Assembly: GCF_009859475.1 (NCBI RefSeq) | Contig: NZ_CP044549.1 | Coordinates: 3,720,001 to 3,784,000, forward strand | Source: Hydrogenophaga sp. BPS33 | GTDB lineage: Bacteria > Pseudomonadota > Gammaproteobacteria > Burkholderiales > Burkholderiaceae_C | Reading direction: 5' to 3' | DNA: 64,000 nucleotides | Shown: one piece after another, positions 1 through 9,493 of the stretch | Numbering within the stretch: the first letter of the stretch is position 1 | Layout of the letters: each line of letters opens with the position of its first letter | Translations under genes and position numbers: made by a program | Notes under the pieces: model-generated | The model's input: only the letters and a program-made list of their open reading frames with translations | Database searches by the model: none | What the model was told of the DNA's origin: nothing

Positions 1-269
1 CGGTTGATGGTGGCGCCCGGCACATCCATCGGCAGGCCCGCGAGCAGCGCGGCCATGCGCGCGACGTTGCGGTTGTCTTCACCGGCCTGGTTGGCGCAAC
101 CGTAGATCACGTCGGTGATCGCGGCCCAGTCCACGCCGGGGTTGCGCGCCATCAGCGCCTTGAGCGGCACGGCACCGAGGTTGTCGGTGCGCACGCTGCT
201 GAGCGCGCCGCCGTAGCGGCCGAAGGGGGTGCGGATGGCGTCGCAGATGAAGGCTTGGCGTTGGGTCAT
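1..269 (-). CDS. pcaF: 3-oxoadipyl-CoA thiolase, partial (C-terminus off window)
   Basis: N-terminal 89 residues of a thiolase; the rest lies before base 1. The start MTQRQAFICDAIRTPFGRYG and the stretch DVIYGCANQAGEDNRNVARM are typical of beta-ketoadipyl-CoA thiolases (PcaF/PaaJ), which split 3-oxoadipyl-CoA into succinyl-CoA and acetyl-CoA in the last step of the beta-ketoadipate pathway. The active-site cysteine region (CGSG) would follow immediately outside the window. It lies 43 bp downstream of pcaJ on the same strand, so pcaI–pcaJ–pcaF form one operon. PcaF rather than PaaJ is inferred from this context. Confidence 0.9.
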   Translation of the reverse strand, partial: MTQRQAFICDAIRTPFGRYGGALSSVRTDNLGAVPLKALMARNPGVDWAAITDVIYGCANQAGEDNRNVARMAALLAGLPMDVPGATIN

Positions 270-312
270 GTCGTCTCCGGGGTTGCTGCAAAGGTTGAGA
301 GGTGTGTTTGGG

Positions 313-954
313 TCAAGCTGCCACGGGCAGGCCGATCAGACGTTCGAGTTCTGCGCGATCCAGGCCGTCCACCGTGTCGATCAGGCGCAGGCCCTGAGGC
401 GTGCATTCGAGCGTGGCCAGGTCGGAATACACGCGCTTGACGCAGGCCACGCCGGTGAGCGGGTAACTGCACTGCTGCACCAACTTGCTCTGGCCCTGCT
501 TGGTGAGCAGGTCCATCATGACCCAGGTCTGGCGCGCGCCCACGGCAAGGTCCATGGCGCCGCCGACGGCGGGAATCGCGTCGGGTTCGCCCGTGCTCCA
601 GTTGGCCAGATCGCCCGTGGCAGACACCTGGAAGGCGCCGAGCACACAGATGTCGATATGGCCACCGCGCATCATGCCGAAGCTGTCGGCATGGTGAAAG
701 AAGCTGCCGCCAGGCAGCAAGGTCACCGGCTGCTTGCCGGCGTTGATGAGGTCGTAATCCTCTTCGCCAGCGGCTGGCGCGGGCCCCATGCCGAGGATGC
801 CGTTCTCGCTGTGCAACACCACCTCGATGCCAGGTGGAAGATGGTTGGCCACCAGCGTGGGTTGGCCGATGCCCAGATTGACGTAGGCGCCGTCGTGGAT
901 GTCGCGCGCCACGCGTTGGGCCAGCTCGACTTTGGTGCGTCGTGTGTAAGTCAT
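313..954 (-). CDS. pcaJ: 3-oxoacid/3-oxoadipate CoA-transferase, subunit B
   Basis: 213 residues, full length for the B subunit of a two-subunit CoA-transferase. It activates 3-oxoadipate with CoA taken from succinyl-CoA in the beta-ketoadipate pathway. The motif HSENGILGMGP near residue 50 contains the glutamate that forms the CoA thioester intermediate, and NLGIGQPTLVAN upstream is the family glycine-rich segment. The gene follows pcaI after 14 bp and precedes pcaF. A ketone-body enzyme (ScoB) or acetate CoA-transferase is the alternative, but the neighbouring pcaF and IclR gene favour PcaJ. Confidence 0.88.
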   Translation of the reverse strand: MTYTRRTKVELAQRVARDIHDGAYVNLGIGQPTLVANHLPPGIEVVLHSENGILGMGPAPAAGEEDYDLINAGKQPVTLLPGGSFFHHADSFGMMRGGHIDICVLGAFQVSATGDLANWSTGEPDAIPAVGGAMDLAVGARQTWVMMDLLTKQGQSKLVQQCSYPLTGVACVKRVYSDLATLECTPQGLRLIDTVDGLDRAELERLIGLPVAA

Positions 955-968
955 GGGAAGGTCCTCGT

Positions 969-1670
969 TCAGGCTGCGGCCTTGAAGCCGCCGGCGCGCG
1001 TGACCGTGCGTTCGATGCGCACGACCTGGCTCACGTGAATGCCGGGGGTGATGACGATTTCAGGATCGAGCTCGCCGAGTTCGGCGATCTCGTGCACGGT
1101 GGCCACCGTCTTGCGCGCGGCCATGGCCATCACCGGGCCGAAGTTGCGCGCGGCCTTGCGGTACGTGAGGTTGCCCCAGCGGTCGCCACGTTCGGCCTTG
1201 ATGAGCGCGAGGTCGCCATGGATCGGCGTTTCGAACACATAGCCTTTGCCATCGATGATGCGCGTTTCCTTGCCCTTGGCCAGCTCGGTGCCATAGCCCG
1301 TGGGCGTGAAGAAGCCGCCGATGCCGGCACCCGCAGCGCGCAAGCGCTCGGCCAGGTTGCCTTGCGGCACCAGTTCGAGTTCGAGCGCGCCGCTGCGGTA
1401 GAGGCCGTCGAACACGTGGCTGTCCACCTGGCGCGGAAAACTGCAGATCACCTTGCGCACGCGGCCGGCCTTGAGCAACGCGGCCAAGCCCGTGTCGCCA
1501 TTGCCGGCGTTGTTGTTCACCACGGTCAGGTCGCGCGCGCCATGGGCGATCAGGCCATCGATGAGTTCATTGGGAATGCCCGACGTACCAAAGCCGCCAA
1601 TGAGCACGGTCGCGCCGTCGGCGGTGTCTGCCAAAGCCGTCTCGATCGAGTCGGCCAGTTTGTTGATCAT
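969..1670 (-). CDS. pcaI: 3-oxoacid/3-oxoadipate CoA-transferase, subunit A
   Basis: 233 residues, the usual length of the A subunit. ATVLIGGFGTSGIPNELIDG near residues 18–37 is the conserved CoA-transferase family I glycine loop. It pairs with PcaJ to move CoA from succinyl-CoA to 3-oxoadipate. The start is preceded by AGGA about 8 bp upstream. First gene of the pcaIJF operon; its promoter region (1671–1772) is shared with the divergent IclR-family gene and carries repeated TGTTCG half-sites, so control by that regulator is likely (inference). Confidence 0.88.
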   Translation of the reverse strand: MINKLADSIETALADTADGATVLIGGFGTSGIPNELIDGLIAHGARDLTVVNNNAGNGDTGLAALLKAGRVRKVICSFPRQVDSHVFDGLYRSGALELELVPQGNLAERLRAAGAGIGGFFTPTGYGTELAKGKETRIIDGKGYVFETPIHGDLALIKAERGDRWGNLTYRKAARNFGPVMAMAARKTVATVHEIAELGELDPEIVITPGIHVSQVVRIERTVTRAGGFKAAA

Positions 1671-1700
1671 CGGGAGTCCTTTCTAGGCGTCACGGGCATC

Positions 1701-1736
1701 TGTTCGCAGTCTGTTCGTACAGCGAACATTTGTTCA
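1701..1736. promoter_or_regulatory. Putative PcaR/PcaU-type operator between pcaI and the IclR gene
   Basis: TGTTCG (1712–1717) and CGAACA (1723–1728) form a perfect inverted repeat with a 5-bp spacer. A further TGTTCG at 1701–1706 and TGTTCA at 1731–1736 are directly repeated half-sites. An inverted pair plus an extra direct half-site is the architecture described for PcaU/PobR-type IclR regulators. The site lies in the 102-bp divergent region between pcaI and the regulator gene, so it could control both. Binding is inferred. Confidence 0.6.
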
Positions 1737-1772
1737 TAATAAGAATTATAGAAAACTTCCCGTCTCCTGACC

Positions 1773-2579
1773 ATGCCCTCTTCCTCCAAAGCCGCACCAC
1801 CCCGTCCCGGCGACACCTATGTCCAGTCTTTTGCGCGCGGTCTGCAGGTGGTGCGCAGCTTCAGCGCAAACGCGCCCGAGCAGACCTTGAGCGAAGTGGC
1901 CGAGCGCTCGGGCCTCACGCGCGCGGGCGCGCGGCGCATCCTGCTCACGCTGCAAACCCTGGGCTACGTCGAGGGCGATGGCAAATGGTTTCGCCTGACA
2001 CCGCGCATCCTCGAACTGGGCTTCGCGTATCTCTCGTCCATGCCCATCTGGGATCTGGCCGAACCCGTGGTGCAGGCGCTGGTGGACCGTGTCAGCGAAT
2101 CGAGCTCGATCGCCGTGCTCGATGGGGCGGACATCGTGTACGTCATGCGTGTGCCCACGCAGAAGATCATGAAGATCTCGCTGGGCATCGGCTCGCGCCT
2201 GCCCGCGTTCTGCACGTCGCTCGGTCGCGTGCTGCTGGCACAACTCGATGACGAAGACATCCTGCGCCGCCTTGAAGAATCACCCCGCACCGCGTTGACG
2301 CGACACACCGTGACCGACACCACGACCTTGCTCAAGCGCATCCATCAAGTGCGCCGACAAGGCTGGAGTGTGGTCGATCAGGAACTGGAAGAAGGTTTGA
2401 TCTCGGTCGCAGCGCCCATCCAGGGCGCGGACGGCCGCGTGAACGCAGCCATCAACCTCAGCGGCCAGGCCAACCGCACCAACGCGCGTGCGGTGCAGGA
2501 GCAGCTGCTCCCACCGCTGCTGGAAGCGGCCCAGGCCATCACGCAACTGCTGCAACGCAAGACACGAATGGGCCGTTGA
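1773..2579 (+). CDS. pcaR: IclR-family transcriptional regulator of the pca operon
   Basis: 268 residues. An N-terminal winged helix (about residues 15–75; TLSEVAERSGLTRAGARRIL is the recognition helix region) is followed by an IclR effector domain with AEPVVQALVDRVSESSSIAV and GSRLPAFCTSLGRVLLA. The N-terminal YVQSFARGLQV is typical of the PcaR/PcaU/PobR subgroup, which activates aromatic degradation genes in response to protocatechuate, 4-hydroxybenzoate or beta-ketoadipate. It is divergent from pcaIJF with operator-like repeats between them. The assignment as PcaR rests on subgroup look and position; the ligand is unknown. Confidence 0.8.
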   Translation: MPSSSKAAPPRPGDTYVQSFARGLQVVRSFSANAPEQTLSEVAERSGLTRAGARRILLTLQTLGYVEGDGKWFRLTPRILELGFAYLSSMPIWDLAEPVVQALVDRVSESSSIAVLDGADIVYVMRVPTQKIMKISLGIGSRLPAFCTSLGRVLLAQLDDEDILRRLEESPRTALTRHTVTDTTTLLKRIHQVRRQGWSVVDQELEEGLISVAAPIQGADGRVNAAINLSGQANRTNARAVQEQLLPPLLEAAQAITQLLQRKTRMGR

Positions 2580-2765
2580 GTGGCCGTTGCGCGCATGCCC
2601 ATTTTTGTGGCAAGCCGTTGCAAGCCAGGCAGGCCGCGGCCTGCGGCGGTTGTTCCTGCGCTTATCCACAAGCTTGGGCACAGTTGCTGGGGAGAAGACA
2701 GACCACGCCACCCACAGCTGGATCGCGCGCGCAAAGGACGAAAAAAAACCCGCGATCGGCGGGCC

Positions 2766-2795
2766 AACAAAAAAGGGAAGCCGAAGCGTCCCTTT
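2766..2795 (-). terminator. Rho-independent terminator after the tRNA-Gly(2) gene
   Basis: On the minus strand AAAGGGA and TCCCTTT pair around a TTCG tetraloop, followed by a run of T. It lies 8 bp past the tRNA-Gly at 2803–2878 and ends the tRNA cluster transcript. It closely resembles the hairpin at 3018–3045, suggesting that tRNA plus terminator was duplicated as a unit. Confidence 0.75.
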
Positions 2796-2802
2796 GAGAA
2801 TG

Positions 2803-2878
2803 TGGAGCGGGAAACGAGATTCGAACTCGCGACCTCAACCTTGGCAAGGTTGCGCTCTACCAACTGAGCTATTCCCGC
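2803..2878 (-). tRNA. tRNA-Gly (GCC), copy 2
   Basis: 76 nt including an encoded CCA end. It reads GCGGGAATAGCTCAGTTGG at the 5' end on the minus strand, with anticodon GCC in the loop TTGCCAA and the T-arm GTTCGAATC. The acceptor stem GCGGGAA/TTCCCGC is fully paired. The sequence matches the copy at 3051–3126. Third gene of a Gly–Cys–Gly cluster. Confidence 0.97.
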
Positions 2879-2903
2879 AATTTTCCGGTTGCGTTCCGGT
2901 ATC

Positions 2904-2977
2904 TGGAGGCGCGATCCGGAGTCGAACCGGACTAACCGGATTTGCAATCCGGGGCATAACCGCTTTGCTATCGCGCC
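2904..2977 (-). tRNA. tRNA-Cys (GCA)
   Basis: 74 nt including CCA. The 5' end is GGCGCGATAGCAAAGCGG on the minus strand, with anticodon GCA within GGATTGCAAATCC, T-arm GGTTCGACTCC and acceptor stem GGCGCGA/TCGCGCC. It sits 25 bp upstream of tRNA-Gly(2), with which it is probably co-transcribed. Confidence 0.97.
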
Positions 2978-3017
2978 ATCAAAGTCGGCACACCAAAGCA
3001 CCGACTTGAACCCTGAC

Positions 3018-3045
3018 AAAAAAGGGAAGCAGAAGCTTCCCTTTT
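3018..3045 (-). terminator. Perfect hairpin between tRNA-Gly(1) and tRNA-Cys
   Basis: AAAAGGGAAGC (3020–3030) and GCTTCCCTTTT (3035–3045) form an 11-bp perfect stem around AGAA, flanked by T/A runs on both sides, so it can stop transcription from either direction. It lies 6 bp past tRNA-Gly(1). The Gly–Cys–Gly genes may thus form two transcripts or depend on read-through. Confidence 0.75.
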
Positions 3046-3050
3046 GAATT

Positions 3051-3126
3051 TGGAGCGGGAAACGAGATTCGAACTCGCGACCTCAACCTTGGCAAGGTTG
3101 CGCTCTACCAACTGAGCTATTCCCGC
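3051..3126 (-). tRNA. tRNA-Gly (GCC), copy 1
   Basis: 76 nt including CCA, with the same sequence as the copy at 2803–2878 (anticodon GCC). First gene of the minus-strand Gly–Cys–Gly cluster, about 100 bp downstream of the lon stop codon and separated from it by a terminator hairpin. Confidence 0.97.
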
Positions 3127-3185
3127 ATTTTTACCGCTTGGTTTGCGTCTACCGATGTTCGTCGGTAAGCCAGGATTCTAACCTG

Positions 3186-3220
3186 AAAAATGACGCTCTT
3201 TCAAGGCAGCGTCATTTTTT
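3186..3220. terminator. Bidirectional terminator downstream of lon
   Basis: AAAAATGACGCT (3186–3197) and AGCGTCATTTTT (3208–3219) form a 12-bp perfect stem with a 10-nt loop and A/T runs at both ends. It begins 4 bp past the lon stop codon and insulates lon from the tRNA cluster. Confidence 0.85.
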
Positions 3221-3223
3221 CAT

Positions 3224-5656
<2,433 letters not shown>

Positions 5657-5678
5657 TTCAACCTCGACTAGGACGGGT

Positions 5679-5707
5679 AAATGGGGTCGGTGCGGGCGAT
5701 CTCAACC
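5679..5707 (-). promoter_or_regulatory. Sigma-32 (RpoH)-like heat-shock promoter of lon
   Basis: On the minus strand GGTTGAGA (5707–5700) and CCCCATTT (5686–5679) are separated by 13 bp. This matches the RpoH consensus CTTGAAA–N13/14–CCCCATNT closely, with a full match in the -10 element. It ends 22 bp before the lon start codon. lon is a classical heat-shock gene, which fits. Confidence 0.65.
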
Positions 5708-5724
5708 GGACGCATCCGTGACGG

Positions 5725-5754
5725 TGCCGGCAGACCAGAAAAGCCTGGCCGGCA
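5725..5754 (-). other. Stem-loop in the clpX–lon intergenic region
   Basis: TGCCGGC (5725–5731) and GCCGGCA (5748–5754) pair, with an inner CCAG/CTGG helix. No T-run follows on the minus strand, so it is not a textbook terminator. It lies just past the clpX stop and upstream of the lon promoter, and may attenuate read-through or protect the 3' end of clpPX mRNA (inference). Confidence 0.45.
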
Positions 5755-5759
5755 ACCGT

Positions 5760-7025
5760 TCAAGCCTGCTTGGCCGCTTCGCGGTACACCAGCAGGGGCG
5801 GCTTGTTTTCATCGATGGTCGATTCATCCACCACCACCTTCTCGACATTGCTCATACCGGGCAGATCGAACATGGTGTCGATCAGCGCGTTTTCCAGGAT
5901 CGATCGCAAACCGCGTGCGCCGGTCTTGCGCGCGAGTGCCTTGCGGGCGATGGCCTTGAGCGCGCCAGGCCGCACTTCCAGCTCTGCCCCTTCCATGGAC
6001 AGCAAGCGGGAAAACTGCTTGACCACGGCGTTCTTGGGCTCGGTGAGAATTTCGACCAGAGCGTCTTCGCTGAGTTCCGCCAAAGCGGCGATCACGGGGA
6101 CGCGACCGACGAGCTCGGGAATCAGTCCGAACTTGATCAGGTCCTCGGGCTCGATTTCCTTGAAAGCCTCGGTGATGCTGCGCTGCTGTTTGCTTTTCAC
6201 CAGCGCCCCAAAACCGATGCCCGAAGCTTCGGTGCGGTTTTCGATGATCTTTTCCAGGCCCGCAAACGCGCCGCCACAAATGAACAGGATGTTGGTGGTG
6301 TCCACCTGCAGGAAATCCTGGTTCGGGTGCTTGCGCCCACCCTGCGGCGGCACCGAAGCCATGGTGCCCTCGATGAGCTTGAGCAAGGCCTGCTGCACGC
6401 CCTCGCCCGACACGTCGCGCGTGATGGAGGGGTTGTCGGACTTGCGTGTGATCTTGTCGATTTCGTCGATGTAGACAATGCCTTGCTGGGCACGTTCGAC
6501 GTCGTAGTTGCAGCTCTGCAGCAGCTTGGCCACGATGTTTTCCACGTCCTCGCCCACATAGCCGGCTTCGGTCAGCGTGGTGGCATCGGCCATCACGAAA
6601 GGCACGTTGAGCATGCGCGCCATGGTCTGGGCCAGCAGCGTCTTGCCAGAGCCCGTGGGGCCGATCAGCAGGATGTTGCTCTTGGCCAGTTCCACATCGT
6701 CCTTGCGGGCGTTCTGCTTGTGGCGCAGGCGCTTGTAGTGGTTGTAGACCGCGACCGCCAGCGCGCGCTTGGCCTGCTGCTGGCCGATCACGTAGTTGTC
6801 GAGGTTGCTCTTGAGCTGCGCAGGCGTCGGAACCTCATCACCCGAGGCCTTGACCGCTTCGAGGCCGGGCAACTCATCGCGGATGATGTCGTTGCACAGG
6901 TCGATGCATTCGTCGCAGATGAACACCGAGGGACCGGCGATCAGCTTCTTGACCTCGTGCTGGCTCTTGCCGCAGAACGAGCAGTAGAGCGCTTTTTCAC
7001 TGGTGGTGCCTTTTTTGTCGGCCAT
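5760..7025 (-). CDS. clpX: ATP-dependent Clp protease ATP-binding subunit ClpX
   Basis: 421 residues. The N-terminal C4 zinc-binding domain shows CSFCGKSQ (C15, C18) and ICDECIDLC. The AAA+ domain has Walker [15 protein letters not shown] (about 120) and Walker [11 protein letters not shown]. The loop GYVGEDVEN and the segment RSGARG-like [15 protein letters not shown] are conserved in ClpX. Hexameric unfoldase that feeds substrates to ClpP. It lies 115 bp downstream of clpP, with a weak stem-loop between them, in the usual tig–clpP–clpX–lon order. Confidence 0.98.
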   Translation of the reverse strand: MADKKGTTSEKALYCSFCGKSQHEVKKLIAGPSVFICDECIDLCNDIIRDELPGLEAVKASGDEVPTPAQLKSNLDNYVIGQQQAKRALAVAVYNHYKRLRHKQNARKDDVELAKSNILLIGPTGSGKTLLAQTMARMLNVPFVMADATTLTEAGYVGEDVENIVAKLLQSCNYDVERAQQGIVYIDEIDKITRKSDNPSITRDVSGEGVQQALLKLIEGTMASVPPQGGRKHPNQDFLQVDTTNILFICGGAFAGLEKIIENRTEASGIGFGALVKSKQQRSITEAFKEIEPEDLIKFGLIPELVGRVPVIAALAELSEDALVEILTEPKNAVVKQFSRLLSMEGAELEVRPGALKAIARKALARKTGARGLRSILENALIDTMFDLPGMSNVEKVVVDESTIDENKPPLLVYREAAKQA

Positions 7026-7089
7026 ATGTCTGAGGTCTCAGGGCGAAAAACGAGGTAAGAACAATGATAGATCAAGCCCCGGGAGGCCA

Positions 7090-7113
7090 AAATGGGCAAT
7101 AACCAGCCCATTT
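7090..7113 (-). other. Stem-loop between clpP and clpX
   Basis: AAATGGGC (7090–7097) and GCCCATTT (7106–7113) form an 8-bp perfect stem with an 8-nt loop. On the minus strand the stem ends in TTTT followed by GG, too short a T-run for a strong terminator. It probably reduces rather than stops clpP-to-clpX read-through (inference). Confidence 0.45.
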
Positions 7114-7140
7114 CATACCGTCTTCGGGGCTTGAGGGGCC

Positions 7141-7758
7141 TCAGACCGCGCTGGGGCGCTTCTCGATCACTTTGTCGATCAGGCCATATTCCTGCGCTTC
7201 CGGTGCCGTCAGAAAGTAATCGCGCTCGGTGTCGTGCTGGATCTTTTCCAGGGGCTGTCCCGTGCGCTCGGCCAGGATGCGGTTCATCTGGTCTTTCGTG
7301 CGAAGGATGTCGCGGGCGTGGATTTCGATGTCGGTCGCCTGACCGCGCGCACCACCCAGCACCTGGTGGATCATGACCTTGGAGTTGGGCAGCGAGAAGC
7401 GCTTGCCCTTGGCACCAGCGGCCAGCAGGAACGCGCCCATGCTCGCCGCGAAGCCGCAGCACAGCGTGGACACATCGGGCTTGATGAAATTCATGGTGTC
7501 GTAGATCGCCATGCCGGCGGTCACGCTGCCACCGGGGGAGTTGATGTAGAACGAGATGTCCTTGTCCGGGTTCTCGCTCTCCAGGAAAAGCAACTGGGCT
7601 ACCACCAGGTTGGCGGTCTGGTCGTTCACCTCCCCCACCAGGAAGATCACGCGCTCTTTCAACAGGCGCGAATAAATGTCGTACGAACGCTCGCCGCGGC
7701 CCGACTGCTCGATGACCATGGGCACCATGCCCAAACCTTGAATGTCCATTGCGCTCAT
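7141..7758 (-). CDS. clpP: ATP-dependent Clp protease proteolytic subunit ClpP
   Basis: 205 residues from the ATG at 7758. An in-frame TTG 12 bp upstream lies inside the Shine–Dalgarno (TTGGAGAA) and is not the start. The catalytic triad is visible: Ser106 in GFAASMGAF, His131 in VMIHQVLGG and Asp180 in HDTERDYF, with the same spacing as in E. coli ClpP. A short N-terminal propeptide is likely. It forms tetradecameric chambers with ClpX (adjacent) and, elsewhere in the genome, probably ClpA. It follows tig. Confidence 0.98.
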   Translation of the reverse strand: MSAMDIQGLGMVPMVIEQSGRGERSYDIYSRLLKERVIFLVGEVNDQTANLVVAQLLFLESENPDKDISFYINSPGGSVTAGMAIYDTMNFIKPDVSTLCCGFAASMGAFLLAAGAKGKRFSLPNSKVMIHQVLGGARGQATDIEIHARDILRTKDQMNRILAERTGQPLEKIQHDTERDYFLTAPEAQEYGLIDKVIEKRPSAV

Positions 7759-7883
7759 GCGTTTCTCCAAGTATTGAACCCACTATTTAACTACTGTAAC
7801 CAACCCGCCGATGCCCCTGGGGCCGGACTGGCCGGAAAACCGGAACGGCCACAGGGCTGCAGGTGATCACAGATGGGGGAGGA

Positions 7884-7916
7884 TCTGAAAAAAGAAAGGG
7901 CGGATCGCTCCGCCCT
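7884..7916 (-). terminator. Rho-independent terminator after tig
   Basis: AGGGCGGA and TCCGCCCT (7897–7904/7909–7916) pair around a 4-nt loop. The minus strand continues TTTCTTTTTTC. It lies 27 bp past the tig stop. tig and clpP are thus partly separated, and clpP probably has its own promoter in 7759–7883. Confidence 0.85.
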
Positions 7917-7942
7917 GCTCCGTCACGGTGCGACGCGTTCGA

Positions 7943-9256
7943 TCAGGCCTGTTGCGCCATCAACTCGTCGAAGTTCACCGCCTTCTCGGTGACCTGTGCC
8001 TTGGAGAGCACGAACTCGGTGACGTTGTTCTCGATCACGATGGCTTCGACTTCGGCCATGCGGCGGTTGTCGCCGGTGTACCAGCGCACCACGTCGGCGG
8101 GCTTCTCGTAGGAAGCAGCCAGTTCGTCGATGTGGGCCTTGATCTGCTCGGGCTTGGCCTGCAGGTCATTGGCGCGCACCAGTTCGGCCACCACCAGGCC
8201 CAGGCGCACGCGGCGCTCGGCTTGCGGTTTGAACAGCTCTTCGGGGATCGGGGCCTTGTCGGCATCCTTCACGCCGCGCTGCTTCAGGTCGGCGCGCGCG
8301 CCTTCCACCAGGCGGTCCATCTCGGCTTGCACGACCGAATTGGGCAGGTCGAGCTCGGCCTTGGAGACCAGGGCGTCCATCACGGCTTGTTTGTTACGGG
8401 CCTGCAGGCGGAACTTGACTTCGCGCTCCAGGTTCTTGCGGATGTCGGCGCGCAGGCCTTCGACCGTGCCGTCGGCGATGCCCAGCGCCTTGGCCAGGGC
8501 TTCGTCCACCGCCGGCAGGTTGGCGGCTTCCAGCTTGTTGACGGTCACCAGGAAGTCGGCGGTTTTGCCGGCCACGTCCTTGCCGTGGTAGTCGGCGGGG
8601 AACGCCAGCGGGAAGGTCTTGGACTCGCCGGTCTTCATGCCACGCACGGCGTCTTCGAATTCCTTGAGCATCTGGCCATCGCCGACGATGAACTGGAACG
8701 CCTCGGCCTTGCCGCCTTCGAAGGGTTCGCCGTCGATCTTGCCGGCGAAGTCGATGGTGGCGCGGTCGCCATCCTGGGCGGCCTGGTCCTGCGCGCGTTG
8801 GGCGAAGGTACGGCGCTGCTTGCGCAGGATTTCAACCGTGCGGTCGATGGCGGCGTCGTCGACTTCGGCGGACACCTTCTCCACGGTGGCGCTAGACAGG
8901 TCTTCGATCTTCACTTCGGGGTACACCTCGAACACCGCGTCGAAGGTCAGTTGGCCTTCGGGCGCGCCTTCCTTCTCGGTGATCTTGGGCTGGCCGGCCA
9001 CGCGCAGCTGCGCTTCGTTGGCCGCGCTGGCGAAAGCCTCGCCCACCTTGTCGTTCATGACTTCGTAGTGCACCGAATAGCCATAGCGCTGGGCCACGAC
9101 GTTCATCGGCACCTTGCCCGGACGGAAGCCATCCATCTTCACGTCGCGCGCGATGCGCTTGAGGCGGCTGGACACCTCGTTCTGGATCACATCGGCTGGC
9201 AGCGTGAGCGTGATCTTGCGCTCGAGCTTTTCCAGGGTTTCAACGGTTACGGTCAT
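7943..9256 (-). CDS. tig: Trigger factor, ribosome-associated chaperone
   Basis: 437 residues. The start is the ATG at 9256, with GGAG 6 bp upstream; an in-frame TTG at 9268 overlaps that Shine–Dalgarno and is rejected. The ribosome-docking signature GFRPGKVP is at residues 43–50. A central FKBP-type PPIase domain (about 155–245, GDRATIDFAGKIDGEPFEGG) and the C-terminal chaperone arms follow. It binds nascent chains at L23/L29. It is the first protein gene of the tig–clpP–clpX–lon block, 74 bp after tRNA-Leu. Confidence 0.97.
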   Translation of the reverse strand: MTVTVETLEKLERKITLTLPADVIQNEVSSRLKRIARDVKMDGFRPGKVPMNVVAQRYGYSVHYEVMNDKVGEAFASAANEAQLRVAGQPKITEKEGAPEGQLTFDAVFEVYPEVKIEDLSSATVEKVSAEVDDAAIDRTVEILRKQRRTFAQRAQDQAAQDGDRATIDFAGKIDGEPFEGGKAEAFQFIVGDGQMLKEFEDAVRGMKTGESKTFPLAFPADYHGKDVAGKTADFLVTVNKLEAANLPAVDEALAKALGIADGTVEGLRADIRKNLEREVKFRLQARNKQAVMDALVSKAELDLPNSVVQAEMDRLVEGARADLKQRGVKDADKAPIPEELFKPQAERRVRLGLVVAELVRANDLQAKPEQIKAHIDELAASYEKPADVVRWYTGDNRRMAEVEAIVIENNVTEFVLSKAQVTEKAVNFDELMAQQA

Positions 9257-9330
9257 GAAAATCTCCAATAGGTGTCGGTCGACCAGCCTGTCTGGCCAAC
9301 CCGTGAAGCGTTCGTCGTCTGTCTGTGAGG

Positions 9331-9417
9331 TGGTGCGCGGGGGGGGACTCGAACCCCCACACCATTGCTGGCGTCAGGACCTAAACCTGGTGCGTCTACC
9401 AATTTCGCCACCCGCGC
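9331..9417 (-). tRNA. tRNA-Leu (UAG)
   Basis: 87 nt including CCA, with a long variable arm (class II). The 5' end is GCGCGGGTGGCGAAATTGG on the minus strand, anticodon TAG within GGTTTAGGTCC, and T-arm GGGGTTCGAGTCCCC. The acceptor stem GCGCGGG/CCCGCGC is fully paired. It lies directly upstream of tig. Confidence 0.96.
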
Positions 9418-9493
9418 CCGCTGGGAAGACCGCGAAACCACGGATCCGTCCCAACTGGGGAACCCGAGATTGTAGCCGCGCGGCCATGGCAGC

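Noticed and set aside
9257..9268. TTG upstream start for tig (and the analogous TTG at 7770 for clpP)
   Set aside because: In both cases the TTG is part of the Shine–Dalgarno TTGGAG; the ATG 12 bp downstream has correct spacing.
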